A stretch of DNA of 64,000 bases, from assembly GCF_001518815.1 (NCBI RefSeq), contig NZ_CP013987.1:1777001-1841000 (forward strand), in the 5' to 3' direction. Within the stretch, counting starts at the first letter, position 1; each line of letters opens with the position of its first letter. The DNA is from Pseudomonas oryzihabitans. GTDB lineage: Bacteria; Pseudomonadota; Gammaproteobacteria; Pseudomonadales; Pseudomonadaceae. The notes beneath the pieces were generated by a model. It was not told the origin of the DNA and did no database searches. It was given only the letters and a program-made list of their open reading frames with translations. Made by a program: the position numbers and the translations under genes. Below, piece after piece: positions 23,086 through 32,629 of this stretch.

Positions 23086-25725
23086 ATGCGCACCGACCAG
23101 CCCCAGACCATCTACCTCAAGGACTACCAGGCGCCCGAGTACCTCATCGAGGAAACCCGCCTGCGCTTCGAGCTGCACGACGACCAGACCCTGGTGCACG
23201 CCGAGCTGCGCCTGCAGCGTAATCCGGCGCGTGGCGCCGGCTTGCCGCCGCTGGTGCTGCACGGCGAGGAGCTGGAGTTGCTGGCGGTCGCGCTGGACGA
23301 TCAGGCGCTGGCCGCTGGCGATTACCAGGTCGAGGCGGGCAGCCTGACCCTGCAGCCGCAGGGCGAGGCCTTCGTGCTCAAGACCTCAGTGCGCATCCAT
23401 CCGGAAAGCAACACCGCCCTGGAAGGGCTGTACGTCTCCGGCAAGATGTTCTGCACCCAGTGCGAGGCCGAGGGCTTCCGCAAGATCACCTACTACCTGG
23501 ATCGCCCGGACGTGATGAGCGTCTTCACCACCACGGTGGAGGCCGACAAGGCCAAGTACCCGATCCTGCTCTCCAACGGCAACCCCGTGGCCAGCGGCGA
23601 CACCGAGGGTGGTCGGCACTGGGCCACCTGGGAAGATCCCTTCCCCAAGCCGGCCTATCTGTTCGCCCTCGTGGCCGGTGACCTCTGGTGCGTGGAAGAC
23701 AGCTACCGCACCGGCAGCGGCCGCGACGTGGCCCTGCGTATCTATGTCGAGCCGGAAAACATCGGCAAGCTGCAGCACGCCATGGACAGCCTGAAGAAAT
23801 CCATGCGCTGGGACGAAGAGGCCTATGGCCGCGAATATGATCTGGACATCTTCATGATCGTGGCGGTGAACGACTTCAACATGGGCGCCATGGAAAACAA
23901 GGGGCTCAACATCTTCAACTCCAGCGCCGTGCTGGCCAGCCCGCGCACCGCCACCGACGCCGCTCACCAGCGCGTCGAGGCCATCGTCGCCCACGAGTAC
24001 TTCCACAACTGGTCGGGCAACCGCGTGACCTGCCGCGACTGGTTCCAGCTGTCGCTCAAGGAAGGCTTCACCGTGTTCCGTGATGCCGGCTTCAGCTCCG
24101 ACATGAATTCGCCAACGGTCAAGCGCATTGAGGACGTGGCCTTCCTGCGCACCAACCAGTTCGCCGAGGACGCCGGCCCCATGGCCCACCCGGTGCGTCC
24201 GGATCACTTCATCGAGATCTCCAACTTCTACACCCTGACGGTGTACGAGAAGGGCGCCGAGGTGGTGCGGATGCTGCACACCCTGTTGGGCCCCGATGGC
24301 TTCCGCAAGGGCACCGATCTCTACTTCGAGCGTCACGATGGCCAGGCGGTGACCTGCGATGATTTCGTCAAGGCGCTGGAAGACGCCAATGGCGCCGACT
24401 TCAGCCAGTTCAAGCGCTGGTACAGCCAGTCCGGTACCCCGCGCCTGGCGGTCAGCGAGCAGTACGATGCGGCGGCCAAGACCTATCGCCTGACCTTCCG
24501 CCAGAGCTGTCCGCCTACCCCGGGCCAGCCGACCAAGGAGCCCTTCGTCATCCCGGTCCAGCTGGGCCTGCTGGATGGCCAGGGCCGCGAGCTGCCTCTG
24601 CGCCTGGAAGGCGAAGCCGCCGCCCAGGGCACCGACCGGGTGCTGTCGGTCACCCAGGCCGAGCAGACCTTCACCTTCGTCGACGTGCCCGAGCAGCCGC
24701 TGCCTTCGCTGCTGCGTGGCTTCTCCGCGCCGGTCAAGCTCAGCTTCCCCTACAGCCGCGAGCAGCTGACCTTCCTCATGCAGCATGACAGCGACGGCTT
24801 CAATCGCTGGGATGCTGGTCAGCAACTGGCGGTGCAGGTGCTGCAGGAGATGATCGCCGGCCAGCCGCTGGACACCCGTCTGGTGGAGGCCCTGCGCACC
24901 GTGGCGGCGGACGAGTCCCTCGATCCGGCCATGGTCGCCGAGATGCTGTCGCTGCCGTCCGAGGCCTACCTGGTGGAGCTGTCCGAACAGGCCGATCCGG
25001 GGGCCATCCATGGCGCTCGTCGCCAGGCCCGCCGTGCCATCGCCGAGGCCCTGCGCGACGTGCTCTGGCAGCGCTACCGCAGCGCTCGTGAGGAATCGAG
25101 TGCCACGCCCTACCAGGCCAGCGCCGACCATATCGCGCGTCGCAGCCTGCAGAACGCCGCCCTGGGCTATCTGATGCTGCTGGAAGAGCCGGAAGCCCGC
25201 GATGCCGCCCTGGAGCAGTTCGAGCACGCCGACAACATGACCGAGCGCCTGGCCGCGCTGAGTGCCCTGGTCAATTCTGGCTTCGAGCAGGAGAAGGCGG
25301 AGGTGCTGGCGCGCTTCCACGAGGAGTTCAAGGCCGATCCGCTGGTCATGGACACTTGGCTCAGCGTCCAGGCTTCCAGTCCGCTGCCGGGCGGCCTGGC
25401 CCGCGTCCAGGCGCTGATGGAGAACCCGGTCTTCACCCTGAAGAACCCCAACAAGGTGCGGGCGCTGATCGGGGCCTTCGCCAACGCCAACCTGGTCAAC
25501 TTCCACGCCGAGGATGGCAGCGGCTACCGCTTCCTGGCCGACCAGATCATCACCCTCAACCGGCTCAATCCGCAGATCGCGTCGCGCCTGCTCACGCCCC
25601 TGACCCGCTGGAAGAAGTACGGTCCTGCGCGTCAGGCCCTGATGCGCGCCGAACTGGAGCGCATCCTGGCCAGCGGCGAGCTGTCCAGCGATGTCTATGA
25701 GGTGGTGAGCAAGAGCTTGGCGTAG
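23086..25725 (+). CDS. pepN: Aminopeptidase N
   Basis: 879 residues, the normal size for bacterial PepN (M1 family). The exopeptidase motif is in FNMGAMENKGLNIFN (about residue 265) and the zinc site is HEYFHNW with the downstream LKEGFTVFRD glutamate. The C-terminal half is helical, as in the family. It removes N-terminal residues from peptides in the cytoplasm. The start at 23086 has AAGGATG upstream. It is followed by a rho-independent terminator at 25820-25842. Confidence 0.97.
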   Translation: MRTDQPQTIYLKDYQAPEYLIEETRLRFELHDDQTLVHAELRLQRNPARGAGLPPLVLHGEELELLAVALDDQALAAGDYQVEAGSLTLQPQGEAFVLKTSVRIHPESNTALEGLYVSGKMFCTQCEAEGFRKITYYLDRPDVMSVFTTTVEADKAKYPILLSNGNPVASGDTEGGRHWATWEDPFPKPAYLFALVAGDLWCVEDSYRTGSGRDVALRIYVEPENIGKLQHAMDSLKKSMRWDEEAYGREYDLDIFMIVAVNDFNMGAMENKGLNIFNSSAVLASPRTATDAAHQRVEAIVAHEYFHNWSGNRVTCRDWFQLSLKEGFTVFRDAGFSSDMNSPTVKRIEDVAFLRTNQFAEDAGPMAHPVRPDHFIEISNFYTLTVYEKGAEVVRMLHTLLGPDGFRKGTDLYFERHDGQAVTCDDFVKALEDANGADFSQFKRWYSQSGTPRLAVSEQYDAAAKTYRLTFRQSCPPTPGQPTKEPFVIPVQLGLLDGQGRELPLRLEGEAAAQGTDRVLSVTQAEQTFTFVDVPEQPLPSLLRGFSAPVKLSFPYSREQLTFLMQHDSDGFNRWDAGQQLAVQVLQEMIAGQPLDTRLVEALRTVAADESLDPAMVAEMLSLPSEAYLVELSEQADPGAIHGARRQARRAIAEALRDVLWQRYRSAREESSATPYQASADHIARRSLQNAALGYLMLLEEPEARDAALEQFEHADNMTERLAALSALVNSGFEQEKAEVLARFHEEFKADPLVMDTWLSVQASSPLPGGLARVQALMENPVFTLKNPNKVRALIGAFANANLVNFHAEDGSGYRFLADQIITLNRLNPQIASRLLTPLTRWKKYGPARQALMRAELERILASGELSSDVYEVVSKSLA

Positions 25726-25809
25726 ATCGGTTCGGCAGCGCGCCCGCTCGGGCTGCGAAATCCATAGGGTGGGCTGAGCGACGCGACGCCCAACCTTGCC
25801 CGCCGCCCC

Positions 25810-25842
25810 AAAGCCCGACGCCCAGCCGTTGGGCTTTTTTTT
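25810..25842 (+). terminator. Rho-independent terminator of pepN
   Basis: GCCCA-GCCGT-TGGGC hairpin followed by eight T residues, 85-115 bases after the pepN stop. The rest of 25726-26069 holds no gene that I can support; its last part should contain the promoter of the next gene. Confidence 0.8.
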
Positions 25843-26069
25843 GCCCGTCATCTTCCTTGCGGCTAGAGTCCAGAGATCGTCTGTCACCCGATCCGCCAAG
25901 CAGTCGTGTGCACCTCGTCCCCGCGCAGGCGCCGCCTGGCTGATAGAGATGTTTTCGGCTGACGGCTGTATTCAAATCAGCTGCAGGACGAGGTGTAGCC
26001 GCCGACAGGGCAGGCGATAGGTCTCGATGGGCCACCAGGCCCACCCACCGTCAGAGAGGGAAGCGGTAG

Positions 26070-26678
26070 ATGAATCATGCACAGCTGATGGATTGGGGCT
26101 TCGTCCTCATAACCCTGTGCAACATCCTGCTGATTGCCCTGGTGGTGTTTCTCCTGTGGCAGCGCTACGTTGCTGGCGACGCCGCGACCAAGAGCGAGGC
26201 CGCCAGCGAGGAACAGCCGCCGCCTGTTCCCGTGGCGGTAGAAAACCTGCCTGCCGACACCCCGCCACCACAGCTGCCCACCAGCACCGCCCCGGTTGCG
26301 AACCGTAACGTCGATCTCTTCGACGAAGGTCCGGAAGAGGTCTATGACGCCAACTATCCCGAGTGGAAGAAGAGCGACGACCCCTATGTCGAGGAGCTGC
26401 TGTCGCACCGCGAAGCCCTGGAGCTCAAGGTGGACAACATGGTCATGAGGCTCACCCGCGCGCACAAGGTGGTGACCGGCCTGCGGGCGCAGAATCGCGA
26501 GCTGCGCGCCTCCGAGGCCCAGGCACAGCGCCTGCAAGAGGAGCTGATCCGGACCCAGACCACCCTCGCCCAGATTCGCCAGGAGCGGGATGCCCTGATG
26601 GCCGAGGTAAAGCACAGCCGCAAGGCGGACGCGCCTCCACGCAATCCGACCGACGCGGGCGCGCCATCCGCACCTTGA
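26070..26678 (+). CDS. Membrane-anchored coiled-coil protein, paralogue A
   Basis: 202 residues. A single hydrophobic helix at about residues 10-31 (WGFVLITLCNILLIALVVFL) anchors the protein with a short N-terminal tail. A Pro/Ala-rich linker follows, then a conserved NYPEWKKSDDPYVEELLSHR segment and a coiled coil to near residue 185. The same layout and motifs recur in the gene at 28133-28966, so the two are paralogues. No known domain is recognised. The product is probably an inner-membrane protein with a cytoplasmic or periplasmic coiled coil. Confidence 0.78.
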   Translation: MNHAQLMDWGFVLITLCNILLIALVVFLLWQRYVAGDAATKSEAASEEQPPPVPVAVENLPADTPPPQLPTSTAPVANRNVDLFDEGPEEVYDANYPEWKKSDDPYVEELLSHREALELKVDNMVMRLTRAHKVVTGLRAQNRELRASEAQAQRLQEELIRTQTTLAQIRQERDALMAEVKHSRKADAPPRNPTDAGAPSAP

Positions 26679-26939
26679 CCGGTGATTTCCCGGGCGGTGC
26701 TTCACCAGCCATCTTCCCAATCAGCGCATCCGTCGCGCTGAGCGGCGGTCCTTATGGCTTGTCTCTACAGCGCCCTATCCACGGTACGTAACGCTTGCCG
26801 CAGCGCCTTTATCCAGATCGATGTCCAGCTGACGCGCCGTCACGACCTGATCCCAATCTGGTAGAGGCGGTAAAGGCTCTCTACGTCATGAGCGCGAGAC
26901 GTTGCAGGCGGTGATGCTGGTGCGCCAGCAGGCCCACTC

Positions 26940-27075
26940 AGCGTAGCGGCACGCACCCTGGTCCTGGAGGGGTTGCTCTGTCTGGTCGAAGCGGATAATA
27001 AGGTTGAAACCCGCAAGCTAGAGCTTCTAAGGCTGTATTGCGCGATGCTGGAATTGCCATTTCCCGTCATAGGAG
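26940..27075 (+). pseudogene. Possible decayed coding remnant
   Basis: The frame holding VLEGLLCLVEADNKVETRK and LELLRLYCAMLELPFP looks protein-like, recalling the C-terminal helical part of some Pseudomonas M48-type peptidases, but it has no good start and stops soon after. The remaining parts of the 548-base gap 26679-27226 show no gene; the last 100 bases should include the promoter of the response regulator gene. The resemblance is weak. Confidence 0.3.
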
Positions 27076-27226
27076 ATCGCCTTTCCTGCGCCGATGCCGA
27101 GCTATCGCAGGAATCCCGCCGTTCGGCGGTTACTGGCCAAATGACATCGGGCGCGTGATTCAAGCCTGCAGCCGAGGCGTATGTCCAAGAAGGGATAGCC
27201 GGGTGCCCACAACTCAGGGATGAAGC

Positions 27227-28129
27227 ATGAAGTTCCTCGTAGTAGACGACAGTCGAGCGGTCCAGACCATCATCAAGCGCATTCTGGTCAGTACGGGCTA
27301 CAAGGATATCGAGTTGCGGGTCGCGTCCACCGGTAGTGAGGCTCTGGCCCTGCTGAAGAACTGGACGCCGAATCTGGTGCTCACCGACTGGCACATGCCC
27401 GGCATGAGTGGCCTAGAACTGCTCCAGGCGATCCGCCAGCGGGTGGGGGCCGATATCCATGTGGGCTTTGTCACCACCGAGTCCTCGGCGCGCAACATCC
27501 AGGAGGCCTACCGCAATGGCGCGGCCTTCGTCGTCACCAAGCCCTTTACCCAGGACACCTTGCAGCAGGCGGTGCTCACGGTGCTCCAGGATGGCGCCAG
27601 TGCCGAACAGGCCATCGGATCCTCCGGTCGCGAGAGCCTGCCGATGCCGACCCGCTTCAAGCCTGATCCACAAAGTATTCGCCAATTGCTCGGCCGGTCG
27701 TCCATCGCTTGCCAGATCGAGCCCATGGCCCCGATTCCGGTCGACCGCCTGGCCTTGCCCTATGTGATTGGCATCTATGGCCATCCGCAGAGCAAGGCGC
27801 TGGAAGCGGTGTGTCTGCTGGATCTCAACGCGGCCTGTATTCTCGGCGGGTCCCTCGCGGGCCTTGCTCCCGGCGCCATCCATGCCGCCATCGCCAGCGG
27901 GACCCTGAGTCGGGAGATCTACGAGAACGCTACCGCCTTTCTGGCGGACCTCAACGGCATGATCTCCGCCGGCAAGGGTGGCGCACCGCTGGTGCTCAGT
28001 ACCAGCCACCTGGTGCAGAAGCCTTTCGAGAAGCTCTACAGCCTCTGGCGGCAAAACAACGGTCGAGCCGATTTCAGCCTGTCCTTTCCCGAACTCGGCG
28101 ACGGTTTCATCGCCTTCCTGCTGAGCTAG
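27227..28129 (+). CDS. CheY-like response regulator with C-terminal CheX/CheC-like domain
   Basis: 300 residues from the ATG at 27227 (CAGGGATGAAGC upstream). Residues 1-120 form a receiver domain with the acidic pair in FLVVDDSR, phospho-acceptor Asp54 in LVLTDWHMPGM, a Thr in FVTTESS and Lys in VVTKPF. Residues 170-300 form a second domain (YVIGIYGHPQSKALEAVC, then ADLNGMISAG) that resembles CheX/CheC phosphatases, but the usual Glu-x-x-Asn residues are not clearly kept. It lies 3 bases before the coiled-coil paralogue B. No histidine kinase is nearby. Confidence 0.82.
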   Translation: MKFLVVDDSRAVQTIIKRILVSTGYKDIELRVASTGSEALALLKNWTPNLVLTDWHMPGMSGLELLQAIRQRVGADIHVGFVTTESSARNIQEAYRNGAAFVVTKPFTQDTLQQAVLTVLQDGASAEQAIGSSGRESLPMPTRFKPDPQSIRQLLGRSSIACQIEPMAPIPVDRLALPYVIGIYGHPQSKALEAVCLLDLNAACILGGSLAGLAPGAIHAAIASGTLSREIYENATAFLADLNGMISAGKGGAPLVLSTSHLVQKPFEKLYSLWRQNNGRADFSLSFPELGDGFIAFLLS

Positions 28130-28132
28130 GGA

Positions 28133-28966
28133 ATGGACGACTCGCGCTTCGTCGAATGGGGTTTCCTGCTGGTCACCCTGTCCAACGTATTGCTCATCGC
28201 CCTGGTCATGACGCTGCTCTGGCAACGGCTCTTTCCACCCCCCGTAGCGGTGACCGAGGACGAGGAGACCGCCGAGCCCGGCGAGTCCCTGGCACTCGGT
28301 AGCCAGGCCGAGACCGCGGCCAGCCTGATTGACGATGCGCGGCAAGCGGATGTCGAACCCCTGGGCCAGGCCATGAGCGACAGCCTGGACCTGGTGGGCC
28401 GCCTCGACGGGGTCGAGGGCGATGACTACCCGGACTGGAAGAAGACCAACCAGCCCTATATCGACGACCTGCTGTCCCACCGCGAGAATCTGGAGTTCAG
28501 GCTGGACGATCTCAAGTCCAAGCTGGATCGAGCACACAAGCTGATCAGCAACCTGCACGTGCAGAATCGCGAAATGCGCGGTGCGGAGGCGAAGTTGCAG
28601 CGCCTGAGTCTCGACCACGATCGGGTCCAGGGAGCCCTGCTGGAAATGCGCCGCGAGCGCGATCAGCTCAAGACCAAGGTGCAGCGGCTCGGCGAAGAGC
28701 TGCTGCGCCAGCGGCAGCAGCTGGCCCCGGCCGCTGCGCCGGAGGGGGATGGACGATTGCAGGAGGAGCTGGAAACCCTGCGTGAAAGCCTCGAAGAAGA
28801 ACGCGCGAAGTTGTCGCGGACCTTGGTGGAGAAGGAGTTCATCGAGCAGGTATTCATCGACACCGATGCGGTCACCGACAACTACCAGGCCCTGCAGCGC
28901 GAGCATGCCGCACTGCAGGAGCAGTTGCGCGCGTTACAGGCCAGGCTAGCCGTCAGTCAGTCCTGA
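28133..28966 (+). CDS. Membrane-anchored coiled-coil protein, paralogue B
   Basis: 277 residues. The single N-terminal helix WGFLLVTLSNVLLIALVMTL is followed by an acidic linker, then DYPDWKKTNQPYIDDLLSHR and a long coiled coil (about residues 125-275). The transmembrane and YPxWKK...LLSHRE motifs are shared with the protein at 26070-26678; the coiled coil here is about 80 residues longer. It starts 3 bases after the response regulator stop, so the two are co-translated. Its last 10 bases overlap the convergent hydrolase gene. The function is unknown. Confidence 0.8.
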   Translation: MDDSRFVEWGFLLVTLSNVLLIALVMTLLWQRLFPPPVAVTEDEETAEPGESLALGSQAETAASLIDDARQADVEPLGQAMSDSLDLVGRLDGVEGDDYPDWKKTNQPYIDDLLSHRENLEFRLDDLKSKLDRAHKLISNLHVQNREMRGAEAKLQRLSLDHDRVQGALLEMRRERDQLKTKVQRLGEELLRQRQQLAPAAAPEGDGRLQEELETLRESLEEERAKLSRTLVEKEFIEQVFIDTDAVTDNYQALQREHAALQEQLRALQARLAVSQS

Positions 28967-30147
28967 TAGAGGGCATCGCGGATGGCGTCGGGGAAGGGCC
29001 CGCTCATGCCGGCGATCGCCGTATTGGTCAGGATCACCACGCTCAATTCGCGCGCCGGGTCGATGAACCAGGCGTTGCCGTAGACGCCACCCCACTGCAG
29101 GGTGCCAGGCGTCTGCGGTGTCTTCGCCAGCCGGGCATCGCGCAGCACCGCCGCGCCCAGGCTGAACCCCCAGCCAGGGGCGTCTTCGCGTTGCAGCCCT
29201 GGGATCTGATCTTCCATGAACAGCCGTTGACTGGCTGGTTGCAGCAGCTTGCCCTGGCGGAGTGCCTCCAGGAAGGCCAGATAGTCACCTGCGCTTCCTT
29301 GCATGCCGCCACCGCCCGAGGCGAAGGCGTTCGCCGAAAGGGCGCGCGCCGGGGAATAGAGGATGCCGCCCTTGGGCAGCGGCAGCAGATAGGGCTCGCT
29401 CATGGGTTCGGGGCGTGGATAGCCGTCGCGATAGGCGGTCGCCAGGCGCGCGGGGTCGGTGACGTGGAAGGTCAGATCCTGCAGCGCGAGCGGTGCCGAT
29501 ACCTCGCGCTGGACCACGGCGGGCAGCGGCAGCCCTGTCGCGGCGGCGATCACACCACCCATCACGTCCAGGCCAAGGGAGTAGCGCCAGTGGCTGCCGG
29601 GGCCGAAGTCCAGCGGCACGCCCGCCAGGCGCCTTAGATTCTCTTCCAGGGTCAGGGTAGCGCCATCGAGGCCGTCGGATACTCCGGCTTGGTGATAGGG
29701 ACCATCCCGCTCTTCGCCAAAGCCGTAGTGCAGCCCGGAGGTATGGCTGAGCAGCTGCGCCAGGGTGGGCACGGCCGGCGTGCCGTCGGCCAGGCGCGTG
29801 GTGAAGTAGGGCAGGTAGCGACTGACGGGAGCCTGCAGGTCCAGCTGGCCCTGGTCCGCCAGGCGGAGTGCCGTGACGGCCACCACCGGCTTGGTGAGGG
29901 AGGCGAAGCGGAACAGCTGGTCTTGCTGCATGGCGCGGCCGGCCTCACGGTCGGCGAAGCCGGCCGCGCGGTGATACACCACCCGTCCCTGGCGAGCGAC
30001 CATGACCACGGTGCCGACGATGCGTTGCTGGGCGATGGCGCGCTCCAGGATCGGATCCAGGCGGGCGGCGAGCGCGGCGTCCTCGGCCTGGGCGAGGGGA
30101 ACGCTGAGGCCGAGACCGAGGGCGCTGGCGAGCAGTAGGGAAGACAT
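28957..30147 (-). CDS. Secreted serine hydrolase of the beta-lactamase class C / EstB fold
   Basis: 396 residues from the ATG at 30147. A signal peptide ([19 protein letters not shown]) predicts export. The SxxK active-site motif is in [10 protein letters not shown], and [17 protein letters not shown] (Tyr) and [18 protein letters not shown] follow, as in beta-lactamase-related esterases and D-peptidases. It lacks strong evidence of true beta-lactamase activity. It is convergent with the coiled-coil gene, which it overlaps by 10 bases. A longer upstream frame to 30408 lies in the def gene and is rejected. Confidence 0.87.
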   Translation of the reverse strand: MSSLLLASALGLGLSVPLAQAEDAALAARLDPILERAIAQQRIVGTVVMVARQGRVVYHRAAGFADREAGRAMQQDQLFRFASLTKPVVAVTALRLADQGQLDLQAPVSRYLPYFTTRLADGTPAVPTLAQLLSHTSGLHYGFGEERDGPYHQAGVSDGLDGATLTLEENLRRLAGVPLDFGPGSHWRYSLGLDVMGGVIAAATGLPLPAVVQREVSAPLALQDLTFHVTDPARLATAYRDGYPRPEPMSEPYLLPLPKGGILYSPARALSANAFASGGGGMQGSAGDYLAFLEALRQGKLLQPASQRLFMEDQIPGLQREDAPGWGFSLGAAVLRDARLAKTPQTPGTLQWGGVYGNAWFIDPARELSVVILTNTAIAGMSGPFPDAIRDALYQD

Positions 30148-30205
30148 CTGGTTTAAGCTCCTGACGGATGCCGGCGGCTGGACCGGCCAAAGAAGGAATC
30201 CTCGC

Positions 30206-30745
30206 ATGATTCGCGACATTTTGAAGATGGGTGATCCCCGACTGCTACGGGTGGCGCCGCCGGTGGCTGCCGCGCGCCTCGGCTCGGCCGAGCTGCATGG
30301 GCTGATCCAGGACATGTTCGACACCATGGCCGCCGCCGGAGGCGTTGGTCTGGCCGCGCCGCAGATCGGGGAGGACCTGCAGCTCATGGTCTTCGGCTTC
30401 GAACGCAACGCCCGCTACCCCGATGCCCCGCCCGTGCCGCTGCAGGTCTTGATCAATCCGCATATCGAGGTGCTCGATGCCAGCGAAGAGCTGGGCTGGG
30501 AGGGGTGCCTGTCGATTCCGGGTCTGCGCGGCGAGGTGCCGCGGCCGCGGCGAATTCGCTATCGCGGCGTGGACGGTGACGGCCGCCCGGTGGAGCGGGA
30601 GGCGGAGGGCTTCCATGCGCGGGTGGTGCTGCATGAGTACGACCATCTGATCGGTCGTCTCTACCCATCGCGCATCCAGGACTTCGCCCGCTTCGGCTTC
30701 ACCGAGGTGCTCTTTCCCGAGCTGACGCCGGCTGCCCAGCGCTAG
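30206..30745 (+). CDS. def: Peptide deformylase (second copy type)
   Basis: 179 residues from the ATG at 30206 with AAGGAATCCTCGC upstream. The three deformylase motifs are present: [18 protein letters not shown] and the metal site HEYDHLIGR (family consensus HEFDHL). The enzyme removes the formyl group from nascent proteins. It is not next to fmt, so it is likely the additional deformylase found in Pseudomonas genomes. It ends 4 bases before the convergent DsbA-family gene. Divergent from the hydrolase gene, with 58 bases between starts. Confidence 0.94.
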   Translation: MIRDILKMGDPRLLRVAPPVAAARLGSAELHGLIQDMFDTMAAAGGVGLAAPQIGEDLQLMVFGFERNARYPDAPPVPLQVLINPHIEVLDASEELGWEGCLSIPGLRGEVPRPRRIRYRGVDGDGRPVEREAEGFHARVVLHEYDHLIGRLYPSRIQDFARFGFTEVLFPELTPAAQR

Positions 30746-30749
30746 GCGC

Positions 30750-31379
30750 TCAGGCGTCCAGCTGCGCCCGCACGGCCGCCGCGAGCTGGGCGAAGGGCAC
30801 TGCCCCGTCCAGCGCCTGGGCTTCTTCGATAGGGGCTCGTGCGGATCTGAGCAGCAGGGTCGGCACGGCGGTGATGCCCAGGGCTTCGGCGCGATCCTCG
30901 GCGTGCAGCACCACATCGGTATGCTCGCCACGGGCGAGGCTGGCCTTGAGTGCCTCGCTGTCGAGCCCGTTGCGGCGTGCCAGATCGAGCAGGACCTCCA
31001 GGTCACCGATATCGCGACCCTCTTCGAAGAAGGCCTGGAAGACCGCGAGGTGGAAGGCGTCGAAGCGGTCGTGGTCGCGCGCGAACTCCGCCGCTTCCAA
31101 GGCCAGGCGGCTGCGCGGTTGTACCGGCGGCAGGCGCAGCACCATGCCGTACTCGGCGGCCATGGGGTAGACCGCGCGATCCCAGGTCCGGCGCAGGTAG
31201 TCGCCCGCGGGGTCGAGGGTGGGGGTGGGGTCGGGGCGTAGTTCGAAGGCATGCCATTCGATGGCAAGGCTGTCGCCGAACTCCTCCTGCAGGCGCGCCA
31301 GCTGGGGCAGTTCCAGATAGCAGAAGGGGCAGACGTAGTCGCTCCAGACATCCAGACGAACGCTCGGGGTGGCGGTCAT
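30750..31379 (-). CDS. DsbA-family (FrnE-like) oxidoreductase
   Basis: 209 residues from the ATG at 31379 (CCGGAGCACTGCC upstream). The N-terminal thioredoxin-fold strand DVWSDYVCPFCYLE holds a CPFC active site, and the C-terminal AEALGITAVPTLLL with cis-Pro supplies the other half of the site. It has no signal peptide, so it is cytoplasmic and related to FrnE / HCCA-isomerase-like proteins. It may act in thiol-disulfide or glutathione chemistry. Longer frames upstream lack a ribosome site. Confidence 0.9.
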   Translation of the reverse strand: MTATPSVRLDVWSDYVCPFCYLELPQLARLQEEFGDSLAIEWHAFELRPDPTPTLDPAGDYLRRTWDRAVYPMAAEYGMVLRLPPVQPRSRLALEAAEFARDHDRFDAFHLAVFQAFFEEGRDIGDLEVLLDLARRNGLDSEALKASLARGEHTDVVLHAEDRAEALGITAVPTLLLRSARAPIEEAQALDGAVPFAQLAAAVRAQLDA

Positions 31380-31638
31380 GGCAGTGCTCCGGAAGGGCAT
31401 GGTGTCCGTCGGACCGCGAGCAGGCGCGGATGTTCGGCGATGATGGATTTTCCGAACCAGACAGGCAGGCGCCGAGCACCGTCCTGTCGGTTGTTCTTCA
31501 TATCTGGAAACCGAATTCCCGCCGCTCAATTGCGTGAAGTGGGTGGCGCTCCGCGATCCAGAGGCTTGCCTTGAACCAGTCTCGGCGCTCAGGTTCGTAT
31601 CGCTGCACCTCTTCTTTCACGCGCTAAGGGCTATCACC

Positions 31639-32577
31639 TTGGGTTTTTTCGACCGCAAACTGACATTCCTTCGGCAGACCTTCTCCTACGTCGGCTGGTC
31701 GGTGTTCTGGCTTCTGCTGTGGGACATCGCTATCACCGTCGACTACATGATCTTCGTCGATCAGCGGGCGCAACTGCCCAGCATCCCGCTGACCCTGATC
31801 GGCTCGGCGCTGATCGTGCTGACCAGCTTCCGCAACACCAGTGCCTATCAGCGCTGGTGGGAGGCGCGCACCCTCTGGGGCGGCATGGTCAACAGCTCAC
31901 GCAGCTTTACCCGGCAGGCGCTGACGCTCATCGACGACGGCGACGAACACTTCAACGCCATCAAGACGGTCCTCATCGAGCGCCACCTTGCTTATGTCCG
32001 CTGCCTGGCCTGCCAGCTCAGCGGGGATCCCTTGCCCAAGGAGGTACGTACCTACCTGGGCAAGGAGGAGTGGGCGATGCGCAAGGAGACCAACAACTTC
32101 GCCAACGCCATCCTCAGCGGTTCCTCCAGCCTGATCGCCCTGGAGTATCGCGCCGGTCGGCTGGACAGCATTCGCCTGGAGCGTCTCGAGGCCACCTTCG
32201 TCGACATGTCCAACTGGCAGGGCGGCATGGAGCGGATCGCCAATACGCCCTTGCCCTATCCCTATGTGAACTTCCCGCGGCTGTTCATCTTTCTGTTCTG
32301 CGTGCTGATGCCCATCGGCCTGGTGGAAAGTCTGGAGTGGTACACGCCGCTGGCCTCCACGGTGGTGGGTTTCATCTTCCTGGCGATGGAAAAGGTCGGC
32401 ACCGATCTGCAGAACCCCTTCCAGCGCAGTCGGCACCAGATCACCATGGGCACCATCTGCAACACCATCGAAGGCAATCTGCGCACCATGCTGCGCGATG
32501 CCCGTGGCGGTTACGCCTCGGTCAGCGAGATCGTGCGGGATTCGCGGATGAATTCGCCGGAGAGGGATTCCGTCTGA
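31639..32577 (+). CDS. Bestrophin-family (YneE/UPF0187) membrane protein
   Basis: 312 residues if it starts at the TTG at 31639, which has AAGGG 8 bases upstream; the frame is open back to 31534 and the start is uncertain. Four hydrophobic segments include VGWSVFWLLLWDIAITVDY and FIFLFCVLMPIGLVESL, and TSFRNTSAYQRWWEARTLWG plus FLAMEKVGTDLQNPF are bestrophin signatures. Bacterial bestrophins form pentameric ion channels. It stands alone, divergent from the DsbA-family gene. Confidence 0.88.
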   Translation: MGFFDRKLTFLRQTFSYVGWSVFWLLLWDIAITVDYMIFVDQRAQLPSIPLTLIGSALIVLTSFRNTSAYQRWWEARTLWGGMVNSSRSFTRQALTLIDDGDEHFNAIKTVLIERHLAYVRCLACQLSGDPLPKEVRTYLGKEEWAMRKETNNFANAILSGSSSLIALEYRAGRLDSIRLERLEATFVDMSNWQGGMERIANTPLPYPYVNFPRLFIFLFCVLMPIGLVESLEWYTPLASTVVGFIFLAMEKVGTDLQNPFQRSRHQITMGTICNTIEGNLRTMLRDARGGYASVSEIVRDSRMNSPERDSV

Positions 32578-32629
32578 CGGCCTGGACGGCACCCGGCGGC
32601 CAGTACGGCCGGGTGCCCGAACCGGCGCT

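Noticed and set aside
23386-25899. 837-codon open frame on the minus strand
   Set aside because: It is antisense to pepN; the composition (Gly, His, Gln, Leu rich) is that of a mirror frame in GC-rich DNA, while the plus frame has all PepN motifs.
28957-30147. Class C beta-lactamase (resistance gene)
   Set aside because: The fold and SxxK motif are present, but the sequence pattern around the second Tyr fits EstB-type esterases and D-peptidases better; no ampR is adjacent.
30002-30205. N-terminal extension of the deformylase
   Set aside because: The longer frame lies inside the divergent hydrolase gene and the ATG at 30206 has a proper ribosome site.
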